Source: Pseudomonas delhiensis (GTDB lineage Bacteria; Pseudomonadota; Gammaproteobacteria; Pseudomonadales; Pseudomonadaceae). Taken from it: a stretch of 46,050 nucleotides of DNA. Below the pieces are notes generated by a model. The model ran no database searches and was not told the DNA's origin. It saw only the letters and a program-made list of their open reading frames with translations. The stretch spans positions 1 to 46,050 of the forward strand of contig NZ_FZPC01000043.1 of assembly GCF_900187975.1 (NCBI RefSeq). The letters run 5' to 3'. Both the position numbers and the translations under genes were made by a program. Within the stretch, counting starts at the first letter, position 1; each line of letters starts with the position of its first letter. Positions 35,387-46,050 of this stretch are shown here, in pieces.

Positions 35387-36337
35387 TCAGGCAATCCCGT
35401 AGCTCATCAGCCGCTCGTAGCGGCGCGCCAGCAGTTCGTCGACGCTCAGGCCCTTGAGTGCGCCCAGTTGCGCCTTGATGGCGTTGCGGATGTTCTGCGC
35501 AGCGGCGGCCGGGTCGCGGTGGGCGCTGCCCAGGGGCTCAGGGATCACGGTGTCGACGATGCCCAGGTCCTTCAGGCGGGCCGCGGTGATGCCCATGGCC
35601 TCGGCGGCTTCCGGGGCCTTTTCGGCGGTGCGCCAGAGGATCGAGGCGCAGCCTTCGGGGGAGATCACCGCGTAGGTGGAGTACTGCAGCATGTTCAGGT
35701 TGTCGCAGACGCCGATGGCCAGCGCGCCGCCGGAGCCGCCCTCGCCGATGACGGTGGCGATGATCGGCGTCTTCAGGCGCGCCATGACGCGCAGGTTCCA
35801 GGCGATGGCCTCGCTCTGGCCGCGCTCTTCGGCATCGATGCCCGGGTAGGCGCCGGGGGTGTCGATGAAGGTCAGGATCGGCATCTTGAAGCGTTCGGCC
35901 ATTTCCATCAGGCGGCAGGCCTTGCGGTAGCCTTCGGGGCGCGGCATGCCGAAGTTGCGGCGCACCTTCTCGCGCACTTCGCGGCCCTTCTGGTGGCCGA
36001 TGACCATCACCGGCTGGTCGTCCAGGCGGGCGACGCCACCGACGATGGCGGCGTCGTCGGCGAAGTGGCGGTCGCCGTGCAGCTCTTCGAACTCGCTGAA
36101 GATGTGCTCGATGTAGTCCAGGGTGTAGGGCCGGCGCGGGTGGCGCGCGAGCTGGGCGATCTGCCAGCTGCTCAGGTTGCCGAAGATGTTCTCGGTCAGC
36201 GCGCGGCTCTTGTCTTCCAGGCGGGCGATTTCATCGCTGATGTTGATGGAGTTGTCGTTGCCGACCAGACGCAGCTCTTCGATCTTGGCTTGCATGTCGG
36301 CGATCGGCTGTTCGAAATCGAGGAAGTTCGGGTTCAT
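35387..36337 (-). CDS. accA: Acetyl-CoA carboxylase carboxyltransferase subunit alpha
   Basis: A 316-residue subunit that with AccD transfers carboxyl from biotin to acetyl-CoA, the first committed step of fatty-acid synthesis. Family segments are [18 protein letters not shown] at the start (coiled), [36 protein letters not shown] (enoyl-CoA-hydratase-like oxyanion part), [17 protein letters not shown] and [14 protein letters not shown] 36337 ([10 protein letters not shown]) is family-like, with a weak GGATAG ribosome-binding site. It follows dnaE on the same strand after 116 nt. Confidence 0.97.
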   Translation of the reverse strand: MNPNFLDFEQPIADMQAKIEELRLVGNDNSINISDEIARLEDKSRALTENIFGNLSSWQIAQLARHPRRPYTLDYIEHIFSEFEELHGDRHFADDAAIVGGVARLDDQPVMVIGHQKGREVREKVRRNFGMPRPEGYRKACRLMEMAERFKMPILTFIDTPGAYPGIDAEERGQSEAIAWNLRVMARLKTPIIATVIGEGGSGGALAIGVCDNLNMLQYSTYAVISPEGCASILWRTAEKAPEAAEAMGITAARLKDLGIVDTVIPEPLGSAHRDPAAAAQNIRNAIKAQLGALKGLSVDELLARRYERLMSYGIA

Positions 36338-36453
36338 GGGCTATCCGTCGTGCTGAATGGCGGCAGGGCCTGGTCCGTATGGCGCCCTACCTTACGGTAT
36401 CGGGCGCCCAGGGTCGAGACTGGCGGGCGGCGGCACTGGGCCACCGGCTCACG

Positions 36454-39400
36454 CTAGCGGTAGTTGAGGAAGACGTTGTCGCGCCCGAACTGGTCACGCA
36501 GGGCTTGAATCAGCGCATCGGCCGGGTCGATGCGCCAGTCGTCACCGAACTGCAGCAGGGCGCGGGCGTCGCTGGAACTGTAGTCGACGGTCACCGGGCA
36601 GTTGCCGCGGTGGCGGGTGCAGAGGTCGGCCAGCCAGCGCAGGCGGTCGCCCTTGAGCGCATCGGCAGCGACTTTCAGCCGCAGGCTCTCGGCCAGCGCG
36701 GTGCGCGCCTCCTCCAGGCCCATCACGCGCTTGGCGCGCAGGCGCAGGCCGCCGGAGAAGTCGTCCTGGCTGACCTCGCCCTCGATCACCACCATGGCGT
36801 CGGTCTGCAGCAGGCCCTGGTTGGCGGCGAAGGCCTCGGCGAACAGCGAGGCCTCGATGCGCCCGGAACGGTCGTCGAGGGTGACGAAGCCCATCTTGTC
36901 GCCGCGCTTGTTCTTCATCACCCGCAGGTTGACGATCAGCCCGGCCACGGTCTGGGTGTCGCGCGCCGGCTTGAGCTCGACGATGCGCTGGCGGGCGAAG
37001 CGGCGCACCTCGCCCTCGTACTCGTCGATCGGGTGACCGGTGAGGTAGAGGCCGAGGGTGTCCTTCTCGCCTTTCAGGCGTTCCTTGAGGGTGAGTTCCT
37101 TGGCCTTGCGGTGGTTGGCGTAGACGTCCGCCTCGGGCTCGGCGAAGAGGCCGCCGAACAGGTCCATGTGGCCGCTGTCGTGGCTGCGCGCGGTCTGCTC
37201 GGCGGCCTGGATGGCTTCCTCCATGGACGCCAGCAGCACCGCGCGGTTGCGGTCGATGTCGGCCAGGTAGGCCTTGGGCTCGTCATGGAAGTACGGGCCC
37301 AAGCGGTCCAGGGCGCCGGCGCGGATCAGCGCCTCCAGGGTGCGCTTGTTGATGCGCTTGAGGTCGATGCGGTCGCAGAAGTCGAACAGGTCCTTGAACG
37401 GCCCGCCCTCGTTGCGGCATTCGGTGATGGCTTCCACCGGGCCTTCGCCGACGCCCTTGATCGCGCCCAGGCCGTAGACGATCTGGTTGTCGTCGTCGAC
37501 GGTGAAGCGGAACTCGGAGTTGTTCACGTCCGGGGCGACGATGCGCAGCTTCATGTGCCGGCATTCTTCGATCAGCGTCACCACCTTGTCGGTGTTCTGC
37601 ATATCCGCGGTGAGTACCGCGGCCATGAAGGGCGCCGCCCAGTGGGTCTTCAGCCAGGCGGTCTGGTAGGAAACCAGGCCGTAGGCGGCCGAGTGCGACT
37701 TGTTGAAGCCGTAGCCGGCGAACTTTTCCACCAGGTCGAAGATGTTGCCCGCCAGGTCCTTGTCGATGCCGTTGTTGGCGCAGCCCTCGATGAAGCCGCC
37801 GCGCTGCTTGGCCATCTCCTCGGGCTTCTTCTTGCCCATGGCGCGGCGCAGCATGTCGGCGCCGCCGAGGGTGTAGCCGGCCATCACCTGGGCGATCTGC
37901 ATCACCTGTTCCTGGTACAGGATGATGCCGTAGGTGGGCTTGAGCACCGGTTCCAGGCCGGCGTACTGGTAGTCCGGGTGCGGGTAGGAGATTTCCTCAC
38001 GACCGTGCTTGCGGTTGATGAAGTCGTCCACCATGCCCGACTGCAGCGGGCCGGGACGGAACAGCGCCACCAGTGCGATCAGGTCTTCCAGGCAGTCCGG
38101 CTTGAGCTTCTTGATCAGCTCCTTCATGCCGCGCGATTCCAGCTGGAACACCGCGGTGGTCTCGGCCTTCTGCAGCAGGTCGTAGGTCTTCTTGTCGTCC
38201 AGCGGGATGCGGTCGATGTCGACCAGGTTCTCGTCGCCGGCCTTGCGCTGGATGCGATGGATGATCTCCATCGCCCACTTGATGATGGTCAGGGTGCGCA
38301 GGCCGAGGAAGTCGAACTTCACCAGGCCGGCGGCCTCCACGTCGTCCTTGTCGAACTGGGTCACCAGGCCGGCGCCCTCTTCGTCGCAGGCGATGGGCGA
38401 GAAGTCGGTGAGCTTGGTCGGCGCGATCACCACGCCGCCGGCGTGCTTGCCGGTGCCGCGGGTGATGCCTTCCAGCTTCAGGGCCATGTCCCAGATTTCC
38501 TGGGCTTCCTCGTCGGACTTGAGGAAGTCGCGGAGCATTTCCTCCTGCTCGAAGGCCTTGTCCAGGGTCATGCCGACTTCGAAGGGGATCATCTTCGACA
38601 GCTTGTCGGCCAGGCCGTAGGACTTGCCCTGCACCCGCGCCACGTCGCGCACCACCGCCTTCGCGGCCATGGAGCCGAAGGTGATGATCTGGCTCACCGC
38701 GTTGCGCCCGTAGGCGTCGGCCACGTAGTCGATCACCCGGTCGCGGCCTTCCATGCAGAAGTCCACGTCGAAGTCGGGCATGGAGATACGTTCGGGGTTG
38801 AGGAAGCGTTCGAACAGCAGGTCGTAGGCCAGCGGGTCGAGGTCGGTGATCTTCAGCACGTAGGCCACCAGGGAGCCTGCGCCCGAACCCCGGCCGGGGC
38901 CCACCGGCACGCCGTTGTTCTTGGCCCACTTGATGAAGTCCATCACGATCAGGAAGTAGCCGGGGAAGCCCATCTGGATGATGGTGCCCAGCTCGAACTC
39001 CAGGCGGTCGACGTAGACCTGGCGCTTTTCCTCGTAGTTCGGCGTGTCCTTGGGCAGCAGCACCGCCAGGCGCTCCTCCAGCCCTTCGTAGGAGACATGG
39101 CGCAGGTAGTCGTTGATGTCCATGCCTTCGATGGGAATCGGGAAGTTGGGCAGGAAGTACTTGCCCAGCTGCACCTCGATGTTGCAGCGCCTGGCGATCT
39201 CGATGGTGTTTTCCAGGGCCTCGGGCAGGTCGCTGAACAGCTCGGCCATTTCCGCCGGGGTCTTCAGGTACTGCTGGTCGGAGTAATTGCGCGAGCGGCG
39301 CGGGTCGTCCAGGGCGCGGCCTTCGCCGATGCACACGCGGGTCTCGTGGGCCTCGAAGTCTTCCTGCTTGATGAAGCGCACGTCGTTGGTGGCCACCAGC

Positions 39401-39981
39401 GGCGCGCCACTGCGCTCGGCCAGGGCCACGGCGGCGTGCAGGTGCTCCTCGTCGTTGACCCGCGCGGTGCGCTGCACTTCCAGGTAGAAGCGGTCCGGGA
39501 AGACTTCCATCCATTCGGCCAGCAGCGAGTCGGCCAGGGCGTCGTCGCCGCTGAGCAGGGCCTGGCCGACCTCCCCTTCCTTGGCCGCGGACAGTGCGAT
39601 CAGGCCCTCGGCGGCCTGCTTCAGCCAGTCGCGCTCGATGATGATCTCGCCGTTGCGCTGGCCTTCCTGCCAGCCGCGGGAGATCAGCTCGGTGAGGTTG
39701 CGGTAGCCCTTGGCGTTCATCACCAGCAGCGACAGGCGGCTGAGCGGGCCGTCCTCGTCGCGGCCGGCCAGCCAGACGTCGGCGCCGCAGATGGGCTTGA
39801 TGCCGGCGCCCATGGCGGTCTTGTAGAACTTCACCAGCGAGCACATGTTGCTCTGGTCGGTGATCGCCACCGCCGGCATGCCGGCGCCGGCCACTGCCTT
39901 GCACAACGGCTTGACCCTGACCAGGCCGTCGACCAGGGAGTACTCGGAGTGCAGACGCAGGTGGACGAAAGAGGCGGTCAT
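36454..39981 (-). CDS. dnaE: DNA polymerase III alpha subunit
   Basis: The 1175-residue replicative polymerase. The N-terminal PHP domain begins [16 protein letters not shown]. The palm has the catalytic aspartates in [14 protein letters not shown] and [16 protein letters not shown]. The fingers, the helix-hairpin-helix DNA-binding segment, and the clamp-binding motif GHMDLFGG (about residue 930, like QxxLF) follow, then the OB fold ([18 protein letters not shown]) and the C-terminal tau-binding domain. ATG 39981 (MTASFVHLR) has AGGACC seven bases upstream; an earlier in-frame start five residues upstream lacks one. Length is normal for pseudomonads. Confidence 0.98.
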   Translation of the reverse strand: MTASFVHLRLHSEYSLVDGLVRVKPLCKAVAGAGMPAVAITDQSNMCSLVKFYKTAMGAGIKPICGADVWLAGRDEDGPLSRLSLLVMNAKGYRNLTELISRGWQEGQRNGEIIIERDWLKQAAEGLIALSAAKEGEVGQALLSGDDALADSLLAEWMEVFPDRFYLEVQRTARVNDEEHLHAAVALAERSGAPLVATNDVRFIKQEDFEAHETRVCIGEGRALDDPRRSRNYSDQQYLKTPAEMAELFSDLPEALENTIEIARRCNIEVQLGKYFLPNFPIPIEGMDINDYLRHVSYEGLEERLAVLLPKDTPNYEEKRQVYVDRLEFELGTIIQMGFPGYFLIVMDFIKWAKNNGVPVGPGRGSGAGSLVAYVLKITDLDPLAYDLLFERFLNPERISMPDFDVDFCMEGRDRVIDYVADAYGRNAVSQIITFGSMAAKAVVRDVARVQGKSYGLADKLSKMIPFEVGMTLDKAFEQEEMLRDFLKSDEEAQEIWDMALKLEGITRGTGKHAGGVVIAPTKLTDFSPIACDEEGAGLVTQFDKDDVEAAGLVKFDFLGLRTLTIIKWAMEIIHRIQRKAGDENLVDIDRIPLDDKKTYDLLQKAETTAVFQLESRGMKELIKKLKPDCLEDLIALVALFRPGPLQSGMVDDFINRKHGREEISYPHPDYQYAGLEPVLKPTYGIILYQEQVMQIAQVMAGYTLGGADMLRRAMGKKKPEEMAKQRGGFIEGCANNGIDKDLAGNIFDLVEKFAGYGFNKSHSAAYGLVSYQTAWLKTHWAAPFMAAVLTADMQNTDKVVTLIEECRHMKLRIVAPDVNNSEFRFTVDDDNQIVYGLGAIKGVGEGPVEAITECRNEGGPFKDLFDFCDRIDLKRINKRTLEALIRAGALDRLGPYFHDEPKAYLADIDRNRAVLLASMEEAIQAAEQTARSHDSGHMDLFGGLFAEPEADVYANHRKAKELTLKERLKGEKDTLGLYLTGHPIDEYEGEVRRFARQRIVELKPARDTQTVAGLIVNLRVMKNKRGDKMGFVTLDDRSGRIEASLFAEAFAANQGLLQTDAMVVIEGEVSQDDFSGGLRLRAKRVMGLEEARTALAESLRLKVAADALKGDRLRWLADLCTRHRGNCPVTVDYSSSDARALLQFGDDWRIDPADALIQALRDQFGRDNVFLNYR

Positions 39982-40078
39982 GACGGTCCTATGCAACGCG
40001 GAAACGATAAGCGGCCGATTGTACCGGCCCGCTCCGCAAAGCTACAGGCTTCAGATCGCCACTGCCGCCGTGTGGCGC

Positions 40079-40690
40079 TCAGAAGATGCCGGCCGGGCTT
40101 TCCAGCAGCGCGCGCACCGGGGCGAAGGAACGCCGGTGGATGGGCGTGGGGCCCAGGCGCTTGAGGGCTTCCAGGTGCACCGGGGTCGGGTAGCCCTTGT
40201 GCCCGCCGATGCCGTAGCCGGGGTAGAGGGCTTCCATTTCCTGCATCTCGCGGTCGCGGGAGACCTTGGCCAGGATGGAGGCGGCGGCGATGGCCGGCAC
40301 CTTGGCGTCGCCCTGCACCACCGGGGCCGCCGGCACCCTGAGCCTGGGGCAGCGGTTGCCGTCGATCAGCGCCAGTTTCGGGATGACGCTCAGGCCTTCC
40401 ACCGCGCGCTGCATGGCGAGCATGGTGGCGTGGAGGATGTTCAGCCGGTCGATTTCCTCGACCTCGGCGCGGGCGATGCACCAGGCCAGGGCCTTCTCGC
40501 GGATCTCATCGAACAGCGCCTCGCGGCGCGCCTCGCTGAGCTTCTTCGAGTCGTTCAGGCCGATGATCGGCCGCGCCGGGTCGAGGATAACCGCGGCGGT
40601 GACCACCGGGCCGCAGAGCGGGCCGCGGCCCACCTCGTCGACACCGGCCACCAGTTCCTCGACCAGGTCGAAATCCAGGCCCATCTGCAT
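40079..40690 (-). CDS. rnhB: Ribonuclease HII
   Basis: A 203-residue enzyme that removes ribonucleotides from DNA and RNA-DNA hybrids. The acidic catalytic residues lie in [14 protein letters not shown] (Asp18, Glu19), in ALIDGN and in KVSRDREM (the last Asp). [13 protein letters not shown] near the end is a family hallmark. ATG 40690 shares a base with the lpxB stop (TGATG). Dna E is 97 nt downstream. An ATG two codons further on is a possible alternative start. Confidence 0.96.
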   Translation of the reverse strand: MQMGLDFDLVEELVAGVDEVGRGPLCGPVVTAAVILDPARPIIGLNDSKKLSEARREALFDEIREKALAWCIARAEVEEIDRLNILHATMLAMQRAVEGLSVIPKLALIDGNRCPRLRVPAAPVVQGDAKVPAIAAASILAKVSRDREMQEMEALYPGYGIGGHKGYPTPVHLEALKRLGPTPIHRRSFAPVRALLESPAGIF

Positions 40691-41832
40691 CAGCGTTTCT
40701 CCATCAGGGCGAGCACCGCTTCGGCGGCCTGCGCGGACGCATCCTGGCGCAGGGCGCGGTGGATGGCGTCGAAGGATTCGGTCTGCGCGCTGCCGTCGTC
40801 CAGCAGCGGCAGCAGGTGTTGCGCCAGGGCCTCGGGGGTCGCCGCGTCCTGGATCAGCTCGGGGGCCAGCAGGCGCCCGGCGAGCAGGTTGGGCAGCGAG
40901 ACGTAGGGGCTCTTCACCAGGCGCTTGAGGATCCTGTAGGTCAGCGGCGCGACCTTGTAGGCGACCACCATCGGCCGCTTGTACAGCAGCGCCTCGAGGG
41001 TGGCGGTGCCGGAGGCGATCAGTACCGCGTCGCAGGCGGCCAGGGCTTCGTGGGACTGGCCGTCGAGCAGTTGCAGCGGCAACTGGCGGCCCTGCAGCAT
41101 CTGCTCCAGCTGCGCGCGCCGCTCAGGGCTGGCGCAGGGCAGCACGAAGCGCAGACCCGGGCGCTGCTGCAGCAGGCGCTCGGCGGTGTCGAGGAAGAGC
41201 GCACCAAGCTTGCCCACCTCGCCGCCCCGGCTACCCGGCAGCAGCGCCACCACCTGGGCGTCGGCCGGCAGGCCGAGCTGCGCGCGCGCGGCGGCGCGAT
41301 CGGCTTCCAGGGGGATGGTGTTGGCCAGCGGGTGGCCGACGAAGCGCACCGGCACGCCGTGCTCCTCGTAGAACTTCGCCTCGAAGGGGAACAGCGCCAG
41401 CATCAGGTCGCAGGCCTGCTTGATCTTCAGCACGCGCTTCTGCCGCCAGGCCCAGACCGAGGGGCTGACGTAGTGCACGGTGCGGATGCCGGCGCGGCGC
41501 AGTTGCAGTTCCAGGCCGAGGTTGAAGTCCGGCGCGTCGATGCCGATGAAGACGTCGGGGCGCGCGAGTATCAGGGTGCGGATCAGGTCCTTGCGCCGCT
41601 TCAGCAGCTCGCGCAGGCGGCCGAGGACCTCGACCAGGCCCATGACCGCCAGGCGCTCCATGGGGAATTCCGAGACCAGGCCCTGGGCCTGCATGCGCGC
41701 ACCGCCCACGCCGATGAACTCGACCTCGGGATGGCGCTCGCGCAGGGCCTGCATCAGGCCGGCGCCGAGGATGTCCCCCGAGGCCTCGCCCGCCACCAGG
41801 GCGACGCGCAGCTTGCCGGTGCCCGCAGCCAT
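40690..41832 (-). CDS. lpxB: Lipid-A-disaccharide synthase
   Basis: A 380-residue peripheral membrane GT19 glycosyltransferase that joins UDP-2,3-diacylglucosamine with lipid X to form the disaccharide of lipid A. The start [19 protein letters not shown], the [15 protein letters not shown] segment, [14 protein letters not shown] and [11 protein letters not shown] are family marks; the C-terminal half has [15 protein letters not shown] and [20 protein letters not shown]. It follows the lpxA stop by 2 nt and is joined to rnhB by a one-base overlap, so they are co-translated. Confidence 0.97.
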   Translation of the reverse strand: MAAGTGKLRVALVAGEASGDILGAGLMQALRERHPEVEFIGVGGARMQAQGLVSEFPMERLAVMGLVEVLGRLRELLKRRKDLIRTLILARPDVFIGIDAPDFNLGLELQLRRAGIRTVHYVSPSVWAWRQKRVLKIKQACDLMLALFPFEAKFYEEHGVPVRFVGHPLANTIPLEADRAAARAQLGLPADAQVVALLPGSRGGEVGKLGALFLDTAERLLQQRPGLRFVLPCASPERRAQLEQMLQGRQLPLQLLDGQSHEALAACDAVLIASGTATLEALLYKRPMVVAYKVAPLTYRILKRLVKSPYVSLPNLLAGRLLAPELIQDAATPEALAQHLLPLLDDGSAQTESFDAIHRALRQDASAQAAEAVLALMEKR

Positions 41833-41834
41833 GG

Positions 41835-42611
41835 TCAGCGGGTGATGCCGCGGGTGGCGCTCTGGATGGAAGCGCAGAACACCGCGACTTCCGGGAACTG
41901 CGCGGCGGATTCGGCCAGCTCGGCGAGCGCCTCCTCCACGGTCAGGCCCTGGCGGTACACCACCTTGTAGGCCCGGCGCAGGGCATGGATGGCCTCGGCG
42001 CTGAAGCCGCGGCGGCGCATGCCCTCGAAATTCATGCTGCGCGCCTCGGCGGGGTTGCCGAAGACGGTCACGTAGGCCGGTACGTCCTTGCCGATGGCGG
42101 TGCCCATGCCGGAGAAGCTGTGGGCGCCGATGCGGCAGAACTGGTGCACCAGGGTGTAGCCGGAGAGGATCGCCCAGTCGTCCACGTGCACGTGCCCGGC
42201 CAGCGCGGTGTTGTTGACCAGGATGCAGTGGTTGCCGATCACGCTGTCATGGCCGACGTGGACGTAGGCCATGAACAGGTTGTGGTCGCCGATGGTGGTT
42301 TCCGAACGGTCCTGGACGGTGCCGCGGTGGATGGTCACACCCTCGCGGATCACGTTGTGGTCGCCGATCACCAGGCGAGTCGGCTCGCCCTTGTACTTCA
42401 GGTCGGGAGTGTCCTCGCCGACGCTGGAGAACTGGAAAATCCGGTTGTGTCTGCCGATCTTCGTGGGGCCCTTGAGCACCACGTGCGGACCGATCACCGT
42501 ACCTTCGCCGATTTCCACATCCGGCCCGACGATGGACCAGGGGCCCACCTCTACGTCGTCGGCCAGCCTTGCCCGCGGATCGATGATGGCGCGAGGATCG
42601 ATCAAACTCAT
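41835..42611 (-). CDS. lpxA: Acyl-ACP--UDP-N-acetylglucosamine O-acyltransferase
   Basis: A 258-residue left-handed beta-helix enzyme that starts lipid A synthesis by 3-O-acylation of UDP-GlcNAc. Hexapeptide repeats such as IGPHVV, IGDHNL and IGNHCI fill the first 190 residues. The catalytic His lies in [14 protein letters not shown], and [22 protein letters not shown] and a helical C-terminal part follow. ATG 42611 (MSLIDPRA) overlaps the fabZ stop (ATGA). A longer in-frame start would add 12 residues outside the family. Confidence 0.97.
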   Translation of the reverse strand: MSLIDPRAIIDPRARLADDVEVGPWSIVGPDVEIGEGTVIGPHVVLKGPTKIGRHNRIFQFSSVGEDTPDLKYKGEPTRLVIGDHNVIREGVTIHRGTVQDRSETTIGDHNLFMAYVHVGHDSVIGNHCILVNNTALAGHVHVDDWAILSGYTLVHQFCRIGAHSFSGMGTAIGKDVPAYVTVFGNPAEARSMNFEGMRRRGFSAEAIHALRRAYKVVYRQGLTVEEALAELAESAAQFPEVAVFCASIQSATRGITR

Positions 42612-43048
42612 AGTTTGCGTTCCGCACAGATGATTTCGGCCGAGCACACCGGCTTGTCATCGACGGTGGCGTGGCAGTCGAACTTCCAGATGCCGCGCTT
42701 CACGCTGATGAACTGGGCATGCAGGTTCAGTTGGTCGCCCGGCAGCACCGGCTGGCGGAAGCGCAGCTTGTCGGAGCCGACGAAGTAGTACAGGGTGCCG
42801 TCGGCCGGCTTCACGTCGAGCATCTTGAAGCCGAGGATGCCGGCCGCCTGGGCCATGGCCTCGATGATCAGCACGCCGGGCATGATCGGGTGCTGCGGGA
42901 AGTGGCCGTTGAAGAAGGGCTCATTGATGCTGACATTCTTGTAGGCGCGAATGCGCTTGCCTTCGATGTCCAGCTCCACCACCCGATCCACCAGCAGGAA
43001 AGGGTAGCGATGAGGCAGGTATTCGCGAATCTCGTTGATGTCCATCAT
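42608..43048 (-). CDS. fabZ: (3R)-hydroxyacyl-ACP dehydratase FabZ
   Basis: A 146-residue hot-dog-fold enzyme that dehydrates 3-hydroxyacyl-ACP in fatty-acid elongation. The catalytic His and Glu lie in [39 protein letters not shown] at the start is typical. ATG 43048 (MMDINEI) gives the usual length; a 12-residue in-frame extension upstream is not family-like. FabZ competes with LpxA for 3-hydroxyacyl-ACP, so its place between lpxD and lpxA is meaningful. It overlaps lpxA by 4 bases. Confidence 0.97.
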   Translation of the reverse strand: MMDINEIREYLPHRYPFLLVDRVVELDIEGKRIRAYKNVSINEPFFNGHFPQHPIMPGVLIIEAMAQAAGILGFKMLDVKPADGTLYYFVGSDKLRFRQPVLPGDQLNLHAQFISVKRGIWKFDCHATVDDKPVCSAEIICAERKL

Positions 43049-43096
43049 GTTCAGGGGAGCCTGTTCAGAAAAGGGAAACGCCAAAAAATGCGTGAC

Positions 43097-44158
43097 TCAC
43101 GCATCAGATGGAGTGTCTCCGCTCGGGGTCACGGCGGCCAGGCGCTTTTCCAGCTGTTGCAGACGACGGGCCATGTCGTCGAGCTGGCGAATACGGGCAG
43201 CGCTCTTCTTCCATTCAGCGGCGGGCTGCATGGCCGTGCCGGATGAGTAGGCGCCCGGCTCGGTGATCGAGCGGGTGACCATGGTCATGCCGGTGACGAA
43301 GACGTTGTCGCAGATCTCGATGTGCCCGACCAGGCCGACGCCGCCGGCGAGCATGCAATGCCTGCCGATCTTGGCGCTGCCGGAAATCCCGCAGCAGCCG
43401 GCCATGGCGGTGTGATCGCCGATCTGCACGTTGTGCGCGATCATGATCTGGTTGTCCAGCTTGACGCCGTTGCCAACCAGGGTATCGGACAGCGCACCAC
43501 GGTCGATGGTGGTGTTGGCGCCGATCTCGACGTCGTCGCCGACGGTCACCCCGCCGATCTGCGCGATCTTCTGCCAGGCGCCCTGCTGCTTGGCGAAGCC
43601 GAAGCCTTCACCGCCGAGCACGGCGCCGGACTGGATGACCACGCGCTTGCCGATGCGCACGTCGTGGTAGAGGGTCACGCGCGGGGCCAGCCAGCCGCCG
43701 TCGCCGATCACGCTGCGCGCGCCGACGAAGCAGTGGGCGCCGAGGGTGACGCCGGCGCCTATCTGCGCGCCGGCCTCGATCACCACATAGGGGCCGATGC
43801 TGGCCGTGGGATCGACACTGGCGCTGGCATCGACCACCGCGGTGGAGTGGATGCCGGCGGGCGCCCTGGGTTTGGGGTCGAACTGGTGCGACAGCCCGGC
43901 GTAGGCCAGGTAGGGGTCGGGCACCACCAGCGCGTTGCCGGTGAAGCCTTCGGCATCGGCGGCGGTGAGCAGCACAGCACCAGCCCGGCTGTCGGCCAGG
44001 AACCTGCGGTACTGCGGGTTGGCCAGGAAGCTCAGTTGCTCGGGGCCTGCGTCCTGCAGGGTGGCCAGGCCGTGGATGACCACGGCCGGGTCGCCGCGCA
44101 GCTCCGCCTGGAGCTGGGCGGCCAGTTCGGCGAGGGTATGGGACCGCGGGCTCATCAT
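43097..44158 (-). CDS. lpxD: UDP-3-O-(3-hydroxyacyl)glucosamine N-acyltransferase
   Basis: A 353-residue hexapeptide-repeat acyltransferase that adds the second, amide-linked acyl chain in lipid A synthesis. An N-terminal LpxD domain ([16 protein letters not shown], with [13 protein letters not shown]) precedes the beta-helix with many repeats ([26 protein letters not shown]). The catalytic His is expected in [18 protein letters not shown], then a C-terminal helix ([12 protein letters not shown]). ATG 44158 shares a base with the skp stop (TGATG), so the two are coupled. An ATG directly after it is an alternative. Confidence 0.97.
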   Translation of the reverse strand: MMSPRSHTLAELAAQLQAELRGDPAVVIHGLATLQDAGPEQLSFLANPQYRRFLADSRAGAVLLTAADAEGFTGNALVVPDPYLAYAGLSHQFDPKPRAPAGIHSTAVVDASASVDPTASIGPYVVIEAGAQIGAGVTLGAHCFVGARSVIGDGGWLAPRVTLYHDVRIGKRVVIQSGAVLGGEGFGFAKQQGAWQKIAQIGGVTVGDDVEIGANTTIDRGALSDTLVGNGVKLDNQIMIAHNVQIGDHTAMAGCCGISGSAKIGRHCMLAGGVGLVGHIEICDNVFVTGMTMVTRSITEPGAYSSGTAMQPAAEWKKSAARIRQLDDMARRLQQLEKRLAAVTPSGDTPSDA

Positions 44159-44661
44159 CAGCGCAGCTGGTTCATCCGCTCGATGACCTGGCGGGTGATG
44201 TCGTACTGGGGCTTGACGTCAACCACCGCGCCGCGCTCGACCACCAGGTCGTAGCCGCCCTTCTTGATGGTTTCCTCCACGGCCTGGTCCAGCTTCGGCT
44301 TGAGCTTCTTGAGCATCTCGCGGTCGGCCGAGGCCTTGGCTTCGTTCAGTTCCTTGGACTGGAACTGGAAGTCGCGGGCCTTCTGCTTGAAGTCGTCCTC
44401 GGCCTTGTCGCGCTCGGACTTGGACAGCTTGCTGCCGCCATTGACCAGCTTGTCCTGCAGGGCCTTGGCGTCGCTTTCCAGGGCACGCAGCTTGGTCAGT
44501 TGCGGGCCGAACTTCTTCTCGGCGTCGACGGCATACTGCTTGGCCGCATCGGACTCGAGGAGTGCCATCTGGTAGTTGAGCACCGCGATCTTCATGTCGG
44601 CGAACGCAGGGCTCGCCATCAGGGCGGCGGTGATCAGGACGAACTGGGTCAACTTACGCAC
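44158..44661 (-). CDS. skp: Periplasmic chaperone Skp/OmpH
   Basis: A 167-residue periplasmic chaperone that holds unfolded outer-membrane proteins for the BAM complex. The signal peptide [20 protein letters not shown] is followed by cleavage after AFA, then a long coiled coil (about residues 45-120, rich in Lys/Glu, with [20 protein letters not shown]) as in the jellyfish-shaped Skp trimer. The start is GTG 44661 with AGGAG seven bases upstream. It sits between bamA and lpxD, the conserved order. 42 nt separate it from bamA. Confidence 0.95.
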   Translation of the reverse strand: MRKLTQFVLITAALMASPAFADMKIAVLNYQMALLESDAAKQYAVDAEKKFGPQLTKLRALESDAKALQDKLVNGGSKLSKSERDKAEDDFKQKARDFQFQSKELNEAKASADREMLKKLKPKLDQAVEETIKKGGYDLVVERGAVVDVKPQYDITRQVIERMNQLR

Positions 44662-44703
44662 ATTGCACTCCTGCACAAAGCTAGGTTGTCTATACAACAA
44701 GTC

Positions 44704-46050
44704 TTAGAAGGTCTGCCCCAGGGAGAACTGGAAGATCTGGGTCTCCGCGTTGTCCGGCTTCTTGATCGGGGTACCGAGGCTGAAGCTCAGCGGGCCCAGC
44801 GCGGTGATCCAGGTCAGGCCCACGCCCACGGACATGGCCATGTCGTTGAGCTTGATGCCGTCGCAACCCTGGGTGGTGGACAGCGGGCAGTCCGAGTCGA
44901 ACACGTTGCCCACGTCCCAGAACAGTACGGTACGCAGCTGGCTCTGGTCCTTGACGAAGGGCAGCGGGAACAGCAGTTCGGCGCCGCCGGTGATCATCAC
45001 GTTACCACCGAAGGCCTGCGGGTCCTGGTCCGGGTCAGTGTAGCGGCCCTTGGCGTCAGGCCCCGCCGTCTCCTGGCCGGTGGCCGGGTCTATGACGCGG
45101 CTCGGCGTGCTGCGCGGGCCGAGAGAACTGTCCTTGAAGCCGCGCACCGAGTTGAAGCCGCCGGCGTAGTAGTTCTCGTAGAACGGCAGGCGGTCGGTGG
45201 AGCCGTAGCCGTCGCCGTAGCCCAGCTCGGTGTGGAAGCGCATGGTGTAGGTGTCGGACAGCGGCGCGAAGATCTGGCCGCGGTAGTCCAGCTTGTAGAA
45301 CGACAGGTCGCTGCCGGGGATGGTCGACTCCAGCACCAGGCTCTGGGAATGGCCGCGGGTCGCCAGCACGCCCTTGTTCAGGGTGGACTCGGACCAGCCG
45401 ATGGAGGCCTTGAAGTTGGTGAAGTTGTCGCCTTCCTTCTCGAGGAAGTCGAAGATCTCGTCGACGGTGTAGGCGCCGGTGTCGATGGTGTCGCGCTGCA
45501 CGGTCAGGCCGTAGGTCAGGCGCGAGGTCTCGCTGATCGGGTAGCCGATGCTGACGCCGGCGCCGAGGCTGTTCACCGAGTAGTCGGAAACGTCGACGTC
45601 GAGCTTGTCGTAGTCGGTCTTGCGGTAGAAGGCGTTGTAGCCCAGGCTCACGCCGTCGACGGTCCAGTAGGGGTCGACGAAGCCGAAGTTGTAGCGGGTC
45701 TGGTAGTCGGACTTGGTCAGGCCGACGCTGACCTTGTTGCCGGTACCCAGGAAGTTGTTCTGGCTGATCGAGCCGCCGAGGATCAGGCCCGCGTCCTGGG
45801 CGAAGCCGATGCTGGCGGTGATGGAGCCGGAGGGCTGCTCTTCCACGCTGTAGTTGACGTCCACCTGGTCGTCGGTGCCCGGCACCGCCGGGGTCTCGAC
45901 GTTGACCGTCTTGAAGTAGCCCAGGCGCTCCAGGCGCTGCTTGGACTGGTCGATTAGGTAGGTGCTGGCCCAGCCGCCTTCCATCTGGCGCATCTCGCGG
46001 CGCAGCACCTGGTCTTCGGTCTTGGTGTTGCCGCGGAAGTTGATGCGGTT
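44704..46050 (-). CDS. bamA: Outer-membrane assembly protein BamA, C-terminal part
   Basis: The gene continues past the right edge; the last 448 residues are present. The end of POTRA 5 is at the start (RINFRGNTKTEDQVLRREMRQ; LIDQSKQRLERLGYF), then the outer-membrane beta-barrel. Loop 6 carries the family VRGF motif (FNSVRGFKDSS). The last strand ends in the beta-signal QIFQFSLGQTF with a terminal Phe. BamA folds and inserts other outer-membrane proteins. It is the head gene of the skp-lpxD-fabZ-lpxA-lpxB run on the minus strand. Confidence 0.96.
   Translation of the reverse strand, partial: NRINFRGNTKTEDQVLRREMRQMEGGWASTYLIDQSKQRLERLGYFKTVNVETPAVPGTDDQVDVNYSVEEQPSGSITASIGFAQDAGLILGGSISQNNFLGTGNKVSVGLTKSDYQTRYNFGFVDPYWTVDGVSLGYNAFYRKTDYDKLDVDVSDYSVNSLGAGVSIGYPISETSRLTYGLTVQRDTIDTGAYTVDEIFDFLEKEGDNFTNFKASIGWSESTLNKGVLATRGHSQSLVLESTIPGSDLSFYKLDYRGQIFAPLSDTYTMRFHTELGYGDGYGSTDRLPFYENYYAGGFNSVRGFKDSSLGPRSTPSRVIDPATGQETAGPDAKGRYTDPDQDPQAFGGNVMITGGAELLFPLPFVKDQSQLRTVLFWDVGNVFDSDCPLSTTQGCDGIKLNDMAMSVGVGLTWITALGPLSFSLGTPIKKPDNAETQIFQFSLGQTF

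Noticed and set aside
36379..40164. A 1261-codon open frame on the plus strand opposite dnaE
   Set aside because: It mirrors the codon bias of dnaE on the other strand, shows no recognisable domain, and has no ribosome-binding site.

Overview
The window is high-GC chromosomal DNA from a gammaproteobacterium of the genus Pseudomonas, most like the P. aeruginosa group (relatives such as P. citronellolis or P. knackmussii fit the repeat content, but the species cannot be fixed from sequence reading alone). The reasons are the gene order fpr/finR, dgkA-erdR, recX-recA-pncC-mutS-fdxA-rsmZ-rpoS-nlpD-pcm-surE-truD-ispF-fghA-adhC/gfnR and ispD-ftsB-eno-kdsA-pyrG-tilS-accA-dnaE-rnhB-lpxB-lpxA-fabZ-lpxD-skp-bamA, which I recall from P. 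aeruginosa, together with the pseudomonad REP motif GTAGGAGCGAGCTTGCTCGC.

Layout. 1-450: the 5' end of an IS110-family transposase gene leaving the window, next to a REP palindrome. 480-5520: ferredoxin-NADP reductase and its divergent LysR regulator FinR, diacylglycerol kinase, the orphan response regulator ErdR, a DMT-family exporter and a DTW-domain tRNA-modifying enzyme. 5690-11480: two small proteins of quorum-sensing-regulated virulence-factor families, a divergent phosphoketolase-like protein, an MBL/beta-CASP hydrolase and a LOG-family protein. 11480-11950: a cluster of REP-like palindromes. 11950-16745: DNA repair (recX, SOS-controlled recA with a LexA box, pncC, mutS). 16740-17520: fdxA and, convergent to it, the regulatory RNA RsmZ with a perfect GacA upstream activating site 175 nt upstream; the two share one bidirectional terminator. 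17890-22860: the minus-strand run ispF-truD-surE-pcm-nlpD-rpoS. 22860-27510: formaldehyde detoxification (adhC-fghA with divergent gfnR) and a YedE-YedF pair. 27570-28370: a five-unit tandem array of paired REP palindromes. 28386 to the end: a long minus-strand block of essential functions: outer-membrane assembly (bamA, skp), lipid A and fatty-acid synthesis (lpxD, fabZ, lpxA, lpxB, kdsA, accA), replication (rnhB, dnaE), tRNA and nucleotide metabolism (tilS, pyrG), glycolysis (eno), cell division (ftsB) and isoprenoid synthesis (ispD).

How it fits together. Many minus-strand genes overlap by 1-4 bases (TGATG or ATGA), pointing to translational coupling in the lpx/fab/skp and ispD/ftsB segments. 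Regulation visible in the sequence includes a LexA box at recA, LysR-type palindromes in front of fpr/finR and adhC/gfnR, and the GacA-RsmZ switch next to rpoS. No gene cluster looks like a wholly new system. The less explained signals are the REP array with a different small lesion in each unit junction, a MITE-like hairpin element touching the kdsA stop codon, the fghA terminator that ends at the ispF start codon and holds its likely ribosome-binding site, and a hairpin with an AGGA loop in front of ftsB.
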